This document shows positions 1 to 8,082 of a stretch of DNA of 64,000 bases, piece after piece. Position numbers and translations under genes: made by a program. Each line of letters begins with the position of its first letter. Position 1 is the stretch's first letter. The notes under the pieces were generated by a model. That model was not told the DNA's origin and searched no databases. It saw only the letters and a program-made list of their open reading frames with translations. Source of the DNA: CAZVJA01 sp964626885 (GTDB taxonomy: Bacteria > Planctomycetota > Planctomycetia > Planctomycetales > Planctomycetaceae); NCBI GenBank assembly GCA_964626885.1, contig CAZVJA010000004.1, positions 7,154 through 71,153 on the forward strand, read 5' to 3'.

Positions 1-29
1 ACCGATCAGCTTGAAGGAGTTCTCTGACC

Positions 30-248
30 ATGCCTGAAGATCTCCACATCCACAAGAACGGCGAGCGCTGCCGATATCTCCTCTCGAAGGGCCTGTACCT
101 CAACGCCGGACTCCCCCCAGGAGAGGAGGTTACCGGCGACGGCTACTTCTGGTGCGGCCGAAATCAGTCGCAGCGCGGACCTGATAATCACGTGTGTGAT
201 CTCGACGTCTGCTGTAATGCCGCGCGGCGATGTTACGAAGCTCGGTGA
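30..248 (+). CDS. Small conserved Cys-containing protein, unknown function
   Basis: Encodes 72 residues with no signal peptide or membrane segment. An AAGGAG ribosome-binding site at 14-19 lies 10 bases before the ATG, which supports the start. The product has five cysteines, including C42 in a YFWC segment and a CDLDVCC cluster near the C-terminus, and a GLPPGEEVTGDG stretch that reads like conserved protein. It resembles small uncharacterised proteins that I associate with planctomycetes, but I cannot name a family or a function. The cysteines could bind metal or form disulfides; that is inference. A hairpin terminator follows at 290-317. Its upstream neighbour lies outside the window. Confidence 0.6.
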   Translation: MPEDLHIHKNGERCRYLLSKGLYLNAGLPPGEEVTGDGYFWCGRNQSQRGPDNHVCDLDVCCNAARRCYEAR

Positions 249-289
249 CGGCCGGGCGACGGCGAGAATTCGAAACGACCGTATGAGTT

Positions 290-317
290 AAGCCCACTGA
301 CGGCTGTTGGTGGGCTT
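290..317 (+). terminator. Hairpin terminator after the small Cys protein
   Basis: An 8-bp perfect stem (AAGCCCAC at 290-297 pairing with GTGGGCTT at 310-317) with a 12-base loop lies 42 bases after the stop. There is no T-run after it, so termination strength is uncertain. Confidence 0.5.
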
Positions 318-344
318 CATCTCTAGGTTCAGCGCCGAATCACC

Positions 345-373
345 TTGACGATCCGCACGATGCGTGCCAGAAT
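345..373 (+). promoter_or_regulatory. Candidate sigma-70-type promoter of the DUF1326 gene
   Basis: TTGACG (345-350) and CAGAAT (368-373) are separated by 17 bases. The pair sits after the preceding terminator and about 70 bases before the DUF1326 start. The match is by eye only. Confidence 0.4.
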
Positions 374-445
374 CGACCTGTACAGCGGTGGCGTGGAGCC
401 GTTCCGCCGGTCTTTGGTGTCGAACTGATAGAAGGAACCCACCCC

Positions 446-1117
446 ATGCGTCTTCTTCAACTTTCGGCCTTGTTCGCGCTATTTGGTATGCTCGTGATTC
501 CTGCTCAGGGGGCTGAAATCAGCGGCGAATATCTGGAAGCGCGCACTTGCGACGTCTACACCGGCCCCTGTTTTGCGAACGCCCAATATGGGCTCGCCGG
601 GAAGGAAGCCGTGATGGCCTGGAAAGTTGAAAAAGGAAGCTGGAAGGGAATCCCGTTAAGTGGACTGGGCGCGGCGCTGATCGTCAATTCCGAAGGAACC
701 CTGGGTTATGATGGCGTCTTTCCCATGAAGGCCGGGAAGATTCGTTCGGTGATTCTGGTCGACAGTGCCGCCAACGAGAAGCAGCAGGAGGCTCTCGTCA
801 GTTTTGTCAAAGATTCCGCCAAGGATCTCGCTTGCACAGTCGCGCGTGTCGATAAAGCACCGATCACGCTGACGAACGACCACGTTGAAGGACGGGGCTT
901 GTTCGAAGCAGGCAAACTCGCGAAGATCGAGACGAGGGGACTGAAGAGCGGAGACTGCATCTGTACCAATGAAATGGTCTATTACAAGCCACTGACCGAA
1001 GTCGAGAACTCCCACCCCGCCTTTGCCAAGACGATGAGCTTTCAGGGGGAGGGACTTAACAGCACCTGGACCAACTACAACCTGCGGAGTGCCTATCTCG
1101 CAACCTTCCGCAGGTAG
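446..1117 (+). CDS. Exported DUF1326-family protein
   Basis: Encodes 223 residues. Residues 1-22 form a signal peptide (hydrophobic core LSALFALFGMLVIPA, cut after AQG-A), so the protein is exported. The mature part begins with the family hallmark YLEARTCDVYTGPCFANAQYG and continues through GLAGKEAVMAWKVEKGSW, typical of DUF1326. Paired cysteines at the N-terminus and a CICTNE segment near residue 170 could be metal ligands. The biochemical role of DUF1326 proteins is not established. It stands alone between a promoter-like pair upstream and a strong terminator at 1161-1190. Length is close to the usual family size and nothing is truncated. Confidence 0.85.
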   Translation: MRLLQLSALFALFGMLVIPAQGAEISGEYLEARTCDVYTGPCFANAQYGLAGKEAVMAWKVEKGSWKGIPLSGLGAALIVNSEGTLGYDGVFPMKAGKIRSVILVDSAANEKQQEALVSFVKDSAKDLACTVARVDKAPITLTNDHVEGRGLFEAGKLAKIETRGLKSGDCICTNEMVYYKPLTEVENSHPAFAKTMSFQGEGLNSTWTNYNLRSAYLATFRR

Positions 1118-1160
1118 GCTTTCCGCCGCATGCTCGCGGCCGATATCGCCATCCAAATCG

Positions 1161-1190
1161 ACCCGGTCTCGAAAGAAGACCGGGTTTTTT
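1161..1190 (+). terminator. Rho-independent terminator of the DUF1326 gene
   Basis: Stem ACCCGGTC (1161-1168) pairs with GACCGGGT (1178-1185), followed by a T-run to 1190. It lies 44 bases after the DUF1326 stop. Confidence 0.85.
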
Positions 1191-1335
1191 CGTCCGTTTG
1201 CGGGACTTGCTCCCTCGCCTGGTTCGGGGCACAACCTCGGGACTGGGTTTTGGCCCCCTGCTCGACTAGAATCAAGAAGGTGGCTTGACAAATGAAAGCA
1301 AAACGCGACCGACAGCATCGAATGGAGAATGCGTG

Positions 1336-2016
1336 ATGAAATATTGGTTATTTGCCCCCTTAGCGTTTGTCGTTACGGCGACCATCGCCAACGGTGCAGA
1401 CGCTCCTCACAAGCTGGCCAACGTCGAAAAGCTCCCCGAAGGACTGGCCGCACCGATCGCCTCTGCGCTGAATCCCAAGGGTTACAGTGTGACGGGGACC
1501 GATGGCGCGGTCTGCGAGGTATGGTTTGTGAAGGAAGTCCCTCTCAAGCCGGGTTTCTCACCCAGCCTGAGCGTGAAGTATCCTCTCACTCCAGGCACAT
1601 TGATCGGTGCGATCCGCGTTACTGGTAAGGGGCCGTTCACCGACTTTCGCGACACACAGATGAAACCTGGTGTGTATACATTGCGCTATGGCCAACAGCC
1701 TGCGGACGGCAATCATCTCGGCACGAGCGACGTGGCCGACTTTCTGTTGGCAATTCCCGCATCAGCGGACTCCGATCCGAAGCCGATCGGAGTCGCCGAT
1801 CAGTTGAATAAATCAAGTGCGAAGGCGTCCGGCACGACGCACCCGGCAATCTTCCTGTTGCTCTCGGCGGAAGAGAAAAAGGCCGATAAACCGGAACTCC
1901 TACACGATGACGATCACGATTACTGGATCCTCTCCGTGTCGATCGAAGGTAAAGAGGGGGAGAAGAAAATTCCCCTGCCGATTCGGCTCGTTACCGTCGG
2001 AAAATCAGAGGCATGA
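1336..2016 (+). CDS. Exported protein of unknown function
   Basis: Encodes 226 residues from the ATG at 1336, chosen because GGAG at 1324-1327 is well spaced; a GTG at 1333 is possible. Residues 1-20 are a signal peptide (MKYWLFAPLAFVVTATIANG-AD). The mature protein is soluble-looking, with a GVYTLRYGQQPADGNHLGTS segment around residue 115 and an acidic, histidine-bearing HDDDHDYWIL run near residue 195. I do not recognise the family. The stop overlaps the next start by four bases (ATGA), so translation with the next gene is probably coupled, and the run continues through mch and the ATP-grasp gene. Confidence 0.7.
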   Translation: MKYWLFAPLAFVVTATIANGADAPHKLANVEKLPEGLAAPIASALNPKGYSVTGTDGAVCEVWFVKEVPLKPGFSPSLSVKYPLTPGTLIGAIRVTGKGPFTDFRDTQMKPGVYTLRYGQQPADGNHLGTSDVADFLLAIPASADSDPKPIGVADQLNKSSAKASGTTHPAIFLLLSAEEKKADKPELLHDDDHDYWILSVSIEGKEGEKKIPLPIRLVTVGKSEA

Positions 2017-2648
2017 GAAGTTGCGCCTGGCTGATCACGGTCCTGGGAGGATTGGGACCGTTCGCATTGCGCGCCGCGGAGACCGCGAACTCGCCACCAA
2101 TACCAGCCATAAAAAAACAATCCACTACAGACAGCCAGACTGACAAATCGTCCCCAAAAGATGTCTCCGCGAAGTCGGAAAGCTTTCCTAAGGAATTGTT
2201 CCGCGGAAAGGTGGTGATCTTGCGCGAGGCGCTCACACGGCGCGGCATCAAGTCGGCGGAGGAATTCGACAAGCAAGTCGTGCTCGAAACACCCGACGGG
2301 GAATTGATCCCGATCGTTCCTGACTGGCGAGGCCGCGCATTCTACCAGGATGAGAAACTCCGTAACCGCAAGGTGGAGTTGATCGGCGTTCGCCGACCTG
2401 GTGTTCCGTACCTGCAAGTGCTGATGATCTTTACGTTCGACGAGCTGGGGGTGCGACAATACACCGACTACTGGTGCGACATCTGCTCGATTCCCATGTA
2501 TGAGATCAAGCAGTGTGAATGCTGTCAGGGACCAATCCACCTTCGCTTCCAGCCTCGCGACCTGCCCGATTACATCCAGCAGAAGCCGCTGAAAGAGGAT
2601 GCATCCCCAATGCCCGCCAGCCGATCATCCTCTAACAAACAGCCATGA
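2013..2648 (+). CDS. Exported Cys-rich (probable zinc-binding) protein, unknown function
   Basis: Encodes 211 residues. Residues 1-21 look like a signal peptide (WLITVLGGLGPFALRA-A). A polar, low-complexity linker (about 22-58) is followed by a compact domain. Near the C-terminus is CDICSIPMYEIKQCECC, five cysteines within 17 residues, which reads as a metal-binding knuckle. No family is recognised. The start overlaps the previous stop by four bases, and the stop overlaps the mch start by four bases. It is therefore almost certainly co-translated with the C1-transfer gene mch, though a functional link is only inferred. The C-terminal tail is Ser/Pro rich. Confidence 0.7.
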   Translation: MRSCAWLITVLGGLGPFALRAAETANSPPIPAIKKQSTTDSQTDKSSPKDVSAKSESFPKELFRGKVVILREALTRRGIKSAEEFDKQVVLETPDGELIPIVPDWRGRAFYQDEKLRNRKVELIGVRRPGVPYLQVLMIFTFDELGVRQYTDYWCDICSIPMYEIKQCECCQGPIHLRFQPRDLPDYIQQKPLKEDASPMPASRSSSNKQP

Positions 2649-3598
2649 CATTCGACCTGAATCGCCGCGCGAGAGAACTTGTGGACGGGCTGGTTGCGCA
2701 GGCCGATCAGCTACGTATCGCCGACCGACGCCTGCCGAGTGGAGCCCAAGTGTTCGACTTCGGCGTCGAGGCAGAGGGGGGGCTGCAAGCCGGGGTGATG
2801 CTCGCCCGGATCTGCATGTCGGGCCTCGGAGAGGTTTCAATTCATTCCAGCACCATCGATGGTCAGGTTTGGCCGCATGTGATGGTGATGAGCGATGCCC
2901 CCGTCGCGGCGTGTCTCTTGAGTCAATACGCCGGATGGCAGATCAGCGTTGGAAAGTTTTTCGCGATGGGCTCCGGGCCGATGCGGGCCGCGGCGGCGCG
3001 CGAAGAGTTATTCTCCAAGCTGAAATACTCCGAAGCGCCGACCGACGTTGTGGGAGTTCTCGAAACCGGGCGGCTTCCAGGCGATGCGGTGATCGACTTC
3101 ATCACCGAACGAACGACGGTTCCGGCGGCGAACACCGTGCTGCTCGCCGCTCCGACCTCCAGCCAGGCGGGGAACGTTCAGGTCGTCGCCCGTTCGGTCG
3201 AAACGGCGATGCACAAGCTTTTCGAATTGGGATTCGATGTGAATCGGATCTCGAGTGGTTGGGGAACCGCACCACTCCCGCCGGTCGCCGCTGATGATCT
3301 GGCGGGGATCGGCCGCACGAATGACGCCATCCTCTACGGTGGGCAGGTTGTCCTGTGGGTACATGGCGACGACGAATCGCTCGCAGAGATCGGACCGTTC
3401 GTTCCGGCGAACTCGTCCGCGGCGCATGGGAAGCCGTTCATCGAGATCTTCAAGGAAGCGGGAGGAGATTTTTACAAGATCGACCCACATCTTTTCAGTC
3501 CGGCCGAGATCACTTTTCAGAATCTCGAAACGGGCCGCGTGCAGCGATTTGGCTGCGTCGAACCGGCCGTATTGCGCAAATCCTTCGGATGGGAGTAG
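2645..3598 (+). CDS. mch: Methenyltetrahydromethanopterin cyclohydrolase
   Basis: Encodes 317 residues, the usual length for Mch. The enzyme hydrolyses methenyl-tetrahydromethanopterin to the formyl form in the archaeal-type C1 pathway that methylotrophs and many planctomycetes carry (EC 3.5.4.27). Recognition rests on overall similarity: the N-terminal MTFDLNRRARELVDGL, the FFAMGSGPMRAAA segment around residue 105, and the conserved RTNDAILYGGQVVLWV near residue 225. The ATG overlaps the preceding stop (ATGA). The stop lies inside the following ATP-grasp gene, whose ATG is at 3589, giving a 10-base overlap. The tight packing indicates one transcript. Other C1 genes (mtdB, fae, ftr) are not in this window. 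Confidence 0.9.
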   Translation: MTFDLNRRARELVDGLVAQADQLRIADRRLPSGAQVFDFGVEAEGGLQAGVMLARICMSGLGEVSIHSSTIDGQVWPHVMVMSDAPVAACLLSQYAGWQISVGKFFAMGSGPMRAAAAREELFSKLKYSEAPTDVVGVLETGRLPGDAVIDFITERTTVPAANTVLLAAPTSSQAGNVQVVARSVETAMHKLFELGFDVNRISSGWGTAPLPPVAADDLAGIGRTNDAILYGGQVVLWVHGDDESLAEIGPFVPANSSAAHGKPFIEIFKEAGGDFYKIDPHLFSPAEITFQNLETGRVQRFGCVEPAVLRKSFGWE

Positions 3599-4488
3599 CG
3601 GTCTTGCACGTCGCGGTACTGGGGAATCCCGGAAGCTGGTACTGCCGCGATTTGGCCCGCGCGCTGGAGGAACGGAGCCACCAATACTCCCGGCTCGATT
3701 TTCCGCAACTCGTCGCGGAAGTGGGATCGGCGGCACGGCCGAGACTCAAATTGGGCAACTTCGATTTGACGACGCTCGATGCGGTGATTGTTCGCACCAT
3801 GCCGCCGGGCTCGCTTGAACAGGTGGTCTATCGAATGGACGCCCTTGCTCGGCTAGAAGCGGCCGGTGTCACCGTGCTGAACCCGCCGAAGGCGATCGAA
3901 TGCGCGGTGGACAAGTATCTGACGACCAGCCGACTGGAAGCAGCCGGGCTGCCGGTTCCGCCGACGTGCGTCTGCGAATCGGCCGACGCGGCGCTGGAGG
4001 CGTTCGAGCGGTTGGGGGGGGACGTCGTCGTAAAGCCGCTCTTCGGAGCTGAGGGGCGCGGAATCGTCCGCGTGAGCGATCCCGATCTCGCATTGCGAAC
4101 CTTCCGGACGCTAGAACGAATTCAGGCAGTCCTTTATGTGCAGAAGTTCGTCGAGCACGAAGGATTCGATGTGCGGGTGCTGGTGCTCGACGGTAGCGTA
4201 GTGGGGAGCATCCGCCGGCGGAGTCCTCATGATTTCCGGACGAACGTCTCGCGAGCTGGAATTGCGGAGCCCCATGAGAGTTCCAAGCAGGAACGGGATT
4301 GGGCGTTGCACGCCGCTTCGGCGACAGGTTCACGCATTGCTGGGGTCGATCTGCTCTACTCGCGATCTGGAGAATGCTACGTTATCGAAGTCAACGCTGT
4401 CCCCGGTTGGCAGGCATTTCGTGGAGTGACAGGCATCGACGTCGCGAGACTGGTCGTCGAGTCGCTGGAACAATCACGGAAGAATTGA
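3589..4488 (+). CDS. RimK-type ATP-grasp ligase, probable role in tetrahydromethanopterin synthesis
   Basis: Encodes 299 residues from the ATG at 3589, which overlaps the mch stop; the open frame extends upstream but only as an out-of-frame read of mch. The fold is ATP-grasp of the RimK type: DVVVKPLFGAEGRGIVRV is the nucleotide-binding segment (about residue 145), and YVIEVNAVPGWQAF near residue 270 is the metal-binding motif. RimK relatives add glutamate to small molecules or proteins, and similar genes sit in tetrahydromethanopterin clusters of methylotrophs. An alpha-glutamate ligase acting on the H4MPT tail (MptN-like) is therefore the best guess. That substrate is inferred from the neighbour mch, not from the sequence. 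Confidence 0.8.
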   Translation: MGVAVLHVAVLGNPGSWYCRDLARALEERSHQYSRLDFPQLVAEVGSAARPRLKLGNFDLTTLDAVIVRTMPPGSLEQVVYRMDALARLEAAGVTVLNPPKAIECAVDKYLTTSRLEAAGLPVPPTCVCESADAALEAFERLGGDVVVKPLFGAEGRGIVRVSDPDLALRTFRTLERIQAVLYVQKFVEHEGFDVRVLVLDGSVVGSIRRRSPHDFRTNVSRAGIAEPHESSKQERDWALHAASATGSRIAGVDLLYSRSGECYVIEVNAVPGWQAFRGVTGIDVARLVVESLEQSRKN

Positions 4489-4581
4489 ACGAGCAAAACA
4501 GTAGAATGGTTCCATCCCGGTGCCGTGCGGCTAGTGAACCTATCCCTACCCTTCCCCTCCCTTATCTCGAAAGGAAATCCC

Positions 4582-4896
4582 ATGACAAAGCGAGACTGGT
4601 TGATCGTCGGCCTGAAATTGATGGGAATTTACTTCTGTGTGCAGGGGGTTGTAACGGGAGCCACTCTGGTTTCAACCTACTTCCAGCTATACGTCAACAA
4701 CAACATTGTATCACGCGGTGTCGGGATTGGACTTGGACCGGGCGACGGGATCCCCCTGCAATTCTTCCTGGGGCCCGGAATTACGCTCCTGGCCTACCTG
4801 TTGGCAGCATTTTTCCTGATTCGTCAGACAAAATTCTGCCTGCTGTTCGTCTATCCATGGGCGGAACGAGACGAGATCGACAATACTGCTCCCTGA
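4582..4896 (+). CDS. Small two-helix membrane protein, unknown function
   Basis: Encodes 104 residues from the ATG at 4582, chosen for the AAAGGA ribosome-binding site 8 bases upstream. Two hydrophobic segments are visible, at about residues 7-30 (WLIVGLKLMGIYFCVQGVV) and 62-80 (ITLLAYLLAAFFLI), joined by a Gly/Asn-rich loop. The C-terminus ends in an acidic tail (AERDEIDN). No family is recognised. It follows the ATP-grasp gene by 93 bases without a clear terminator, so it may be on the same transcript. Confidence 0.6.
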   Translation: MTKRDWLIVGLKLMGIYFCVQGVVTGATLVSTYFQLYVNNNIVSRGVGIGLGPGDGIPLQFFLGPGITLLAYLLAAFFLIRQTKFCLLFVYPWAERDEIDNTAP

Positions 4897-5000
4897 ATCG
4901 CTCGCCTGCCGATAGCGTACGAAGTACTGCAACACGAGCGATCCCCTCCATCGAATCACGGGTAACCTTTCAGGCAGAGGCGTGTTCGCTAGCAGTTCAT

Positions 5001-5474
5001 ATGTGCCAAGCCGAAATCATCGAAGGAGATCTGCTCGATCAACAGGTTGACGTCATCGTCAACGCGTGGAACAGGAATATCATCCCATGGTGGTTATTGA
5101 TTCCACATGGAGTCTCGGGGGCCATCAAGAAACGAGCCGGTTACGAACCGTTCAAGGAATTGCGAAGAACAGGTGCTTTGCCACTAGGAGGAGCCGTGCT
5201 GACCAACGCCGGCAATCTCCCCTACCGAGGAATCATTCACGTCGCGGGCATCAACATGCTGTGGCGGGCGACGGAGACATCCATACGCCATTCTGTACGA
5301 AACGCCGTGCACCTCGCCGAATCGAAGGGGTTTCGGAGCATGGCATTCCCTTTGATCGGAGCCGGAACTGGCGGCATGAGCCCGGAACACTCTCGCAGTA
5401 TTATGTTGGACGAACTTTCGAAGCTGGCAACACCCCTGTCGGTCAAGCTCGTCATCTTCCGGAAAAAGAAATAA
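5001..5474 (+). CDS. Macro-domain protein (ADP-ribose-binding)
   Basis: Encodes 157 residues that make up one macro domain. VDVIVNAWNRNI (about residue 15) is the adenine-side loop, HGVSGAIKKRAG the phosphate-binding loop, and PLIGAGTGGMSPEHS near residue 120 the distal ribose loop. Macro domains bind or hydrolyse ADP-ribose and O-acetyl-ADP-ribose; which activity applies here cannot be told. The usual NxxN pattern has Trp-Asn at the second position rather than Ala-Asn. The ATG at 5001 has only a weak ribosome-binding site, so the start is less certain than the domain. It converges with the minus-strand gene ending at 5526. Confidence 0.8.
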   Translation: MCQAEIIEGDLLDQQVDVIVNAWNRNIIPWWLLIPHGVSGAIKKRAGYEPFKELRRTGALPLGGAVLTNAGNLPYRGIIHVAGINMLWRATETSIRHSVRNAVHLAESKGFRSMAFPLIGAGTGGMSPEHSRSIMLDELSKLATPLSVKLVIFRKKK

Positions 5475-5525
5475 TGAGCTTGTCGCTAATATCGAACTGC
5501 GATCTGCAATGCGCAGACAAGTTTG

Positions 5526-6527
5526 TCAGTTGTTCGCAAGCGCTTCGCGATGCGGTTTCGTCGCCGCTTCGATTTGCTCGCGGCTATCAAACCGCAGACA
5601 GGCGGCCCGCATCACAAAACCATACGCCTCATCCACGCGGTAATCGGTGATGAACCATTGAAAGTCCCATGCCGGATTTTTGTCACCTCCCCCAGTCGGG
5701 GATTGTGCGAACCAGATTCGATCACGCGGGCGAAACATCTGCACATAAGCCGTCTTGCCATTCATACCGTAGTACCACGGTTCGACGTAGACATATTCCG
5801 AGGGATGGTTGACGAGCGTCAGGGAAAAATCCGGAGGGATACTCAAGTTCGGCAGCGGGCCCGTGGGAGGATGCGTGCTCGCCTCTCCATGCTTGGGTGA
5901 AAAACTCCTGATCCAATCGGAGCCGGATTCCGTGCCGACCGGGCGCCCTTGAAAGTAAATCGCGCGGTCTTCCGGTTCGTTGATGTAACTGGCCCAGAAC
6001 AGGCCGATGTACCCCTTGCGAAAGACATCAGCTCGCGGGATGCACTCGAACGTGTATTCCAGCGCCCCATCCTGTAACAGGTGATAACGACCGCAGCTCT
6101 CCAGCTTCCAGTTTGCAGTGGGAGGCTGATAAAGTTCGACGGTGTGTTCATCGATTGCACGCAATTGCATGGGAAACTTACGAGGCTCGAAACGTTCCCG
6201 ATCAACCGTCATCGTTCCGTCATGAATATGCTCGAAATTGAGCCCCGCGTAGCTCGGAACAAAGAGATTCTGCTCGCGCCCCGCATGCTTGAACGCAGCC
6301 AGTCCGTTGTAACCCTCGCGATGGCCGGGAAGTTCCGGCACGTCGACCGCGGAATTGTCCACGATAATGGCTGTAACTCCCGCGCGGCTGAGGACGACAT
6401 GATGCGCTTGTGGAACGGTGAATTTTACGTCGGCTTTCGTGAGGCTGGTGACGCCCGGTGCAGCCAAGGGATGCCCAGCCATCGACACCGATAGAAAAGC
6501 CCACAACGCCAGGCCCGAATTCAACAT
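5526..6527 (-). CDS. Exported protein of unknown function
   Basis: Encodes 333 residues. The ATG at 6527 is preceded by GAAAGGTG, and a TTG at 6530 is the alternative. Residues 1-23 are a signal peptide (GLALWAFLSVSMAGHPLAA). The mature protein is rich in aromatic residues, with segments such as GYIGLFWASYINEPEDRAIYF and EYVYVEPWYYGMNGKTAYV; it is probably an all-beta, carbohydrate-active-like fold, but that is only impression. I do not recognise a named family. It is divergent from the inositol-phosphatase-family gene, with a 266-base shared upstream region, and convergent with the macro-domain gene. Confidence 0.7.
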   Translation of the reverse strand: MLNSGLALWAFLSVSMAGHPLAAPGVTSLTKADVKFTVPQAHHVVLSRAGVTAIIVDNSAVDVPELPGHREGYNGLAAFKHAGREQNLFVPSYAGLNFEHIHDGTMTVDRERFEPRKFPMQLRAIDEHTVELYQPPTANWKLESCGRYHLLQDGALEYTFECIPRADVFRKGYIGLFWASYINEPEDRAIYFQGRPVGTESGSDWIRSFSPKHGEASTHPPTGPLPNLSIPPDFSLTLVNHPSEYVYVEPWYYGMNGKTAYVQMFRPRDRIWFAQSPTGGGDKNPAWDFQWFITDYRVDEAYGFVMRAACLRFDSREQIEAATKPHREALANN

Positions 6528-6793
6528 CAAGGTTCACCTTTCTCGCAGCACATCCTCGGGGAGATGCTTCCGGTTGCGCATCAAACAGACGGCCCCAAAG
6601 GATCATTCAACCCGCACTTACACTATGTTACCGTCGAACGGAACGAGGAAAAACCCCTTCATCTGCCTGTTCTTGGGGCTGCAATCGGCTGATTATTCGC
6701 AGGCGATCCACTATTCTGAAAGTCGCAACCAATGAGAAGCATGCATCAGTAACGGCTCTCCTGCGGACTTGTCAGAAATTCTGGAGAAACTGG

Positions 6794-7711
6794 ATGTCCG
6801 TTGAAAATTTATGTGCGGCTCTGTCGTCAACAATGCCCTCGGTGCTGCGTTGGGCGGGCGCCGTGGCGCGCCGACTCAGAAACTACAATATCACTGTTGG
6901 TGGAAAAACTTCCGGCAGTGCTAATACCGATGCGCTGACATTGGCTGACCTCTCGGTACAAGAGTTGATTGTCGCGGCGCTGCGAGACCGTGACCCGGTT
7001 TTTCGATCATGCCGCATTGAAGCGGAGGAATCGACCGGTGACCTCGCCCGGTTCGCGATTGATGGGGAATACACGCTCGCGATAGATCCGATTGACGGCA
7101 CGAAGCAATATCGCGATCGGACCGGAAACGGATACGCCGTGATGCTGCACCTGCGATCGCGAGAAACCGTGCACTACTCACTCGTGTACGTGCCCGAAAC
7201 CGGCCCAAACGGCACTTGGGTGGAAGTTTCCGGCCATAAGATCGTCGTCGGTGCGGATGATCCCTCGCGGCCAGCGGAAGAGGTCTTGAGTTCCTTGACG
7301 CCGATTTCGCCGACTTCACGCAAGCAATCGAAAAACATTTACCTCATCGGTTTTCAACAGCATGATCGTGAGAAGGCGGGACTTGTCACCTCGGCGGGAT
7401 TGCAGGGCAATACCGCCGATGACATGCCTGGAAGCATCTTCGACCTGATGGCAACCGGAGAATACACAGGATCGTTGATACATTCCCCCAACGTTTACGA
7501 TTTCCCCGTATCGCTGCACATCGCTCGCGTGCTCGGCGGAGACGCCGTCTGGGTCCACAACGGCGAGCCGGTGCATTTCGGAGAAACCTGGCTCGACGAT
7601 CGGGCAAATATGCTCCGCTTGCCGGGAATCGTGGCGTGTAGTGCCGATCGCGGTGTTCTAAAAACTCTGTGTAATCTGGCGCGCGACTGGAACCCAGTGC
7701 GATATGCTTGA
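6794..7711 (+). CDS. Inositol monophosphatase-family phosphatase
   Basis: Encodes 305 residues from the ATG at 6794, with GGAG 7 bases upstream. The metal-binding signature of the family is present: an acidic pair in RIEAEEST (about residue 77), then LAIDPIDGTKQY (about residue 97). A C-terminal segment resembling the second family motif is less obvious. Members dephosphorylate inositol phosphates, sugar phosphates or 3'-phosphoadenosine phosphate (CysQ/HisN types). The sequence does not decide which, and the SIFDLMATGEYTGSLIHSPNVYDF stretch is unlike the standard C-terminal motif. It is not packed against its neighbours, so context does not help. Confidence 0.75.
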   Translation: MSVENLCAALSSTMPSVLRWAGAVARRLRNYNITVGGKTSGSANTDALTLADLSVQELIVAALRDRDPVFRSCRIEAEESTGDLARFAIDGEYTLAIDPIDGTKQYRDRTGNGYAVMLHLRSRETVHYSLVYVPETGPNGTWVEVSGHKIVVGADDPSRPAEEVLSSLTPISPTSRKQSKNIYLIGFQQHDREKAGLVTSAGLQGNTADDMPGSIFDLMATGEYTGSLIHSPNVYDFPVSLHIARVLGGDAVWVHNGEPVHFGETWLDDRANMLRLPGIVACSADRGVLKTLCNLARDWNPVRYA

Positions 7712-8082
7712 TTGAGCGGCAGTGAATCATAAAGGATTACCAAGCACGAGCAAACGTTTCCGAGAGAACGAACGATTTCTGGAATATCTGCTTCGGGGAT
7801 GAATCAGTTGTTCGAGGGAGAACCAGCCTCGACAAGGAAATGCCGTGAAAAAGCCGTCTCTTGAATGGCGCGGACCGGATGACTATATTCGACCAATCCG
7901 AACATTCCACCGATTTACTCCATTCATTTCGCTGATCTCAACGTCGGCCGCCGGTCATTTTCATTGATCCCCTTGGGGACTCCAACGACATCGCAGCGAA
8001 TGTACTCCCTTGACGGAACGACGTGATTACGGCATTCGCTCTTCGATAACCTCTCGATCCGCTGTTCAGGGATTTGTGCTTG
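7712..8082. other. Intergenic region, 371 bases
   Basis: No convincing open frame was seen on either strand. The only signal I can support is the promoter-like pair at 7861-7889. No terminator hairpin is evident after the phosphatase gene. Confidence 0.5.
7861..7889 (+). promoter_or_regulatory. Candidate sigma-70-type promoter for the YrdC-phosphatase fusion
   Basis: TTGAAT (7861-7866) and TATATT (7884-7889) with a 17-base spacer lie about 190 bases before the start. The match is good but was found by eye. Confidence 0.4.

Noticed and set aside
1285..1290. Perfect TTGACA near the exported gene at 1336
   Set aside because: No acceptable -10 element occurs at 16-18 bases downstream, so it was not listed as a promoter.
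656..1318. Long open frame on the minus strand
   Set aside because: It lies over the DUF1326 gene, the terminator and part of the next gene's leader. Its product lacks any recognisable domain, whereas the plus strand shows DUF1326.
3008..3736. Open frame on the minus strand across mch
   Set aside because: It is the shadow of mch in another frame; the product is rich in Arg and has no family content.
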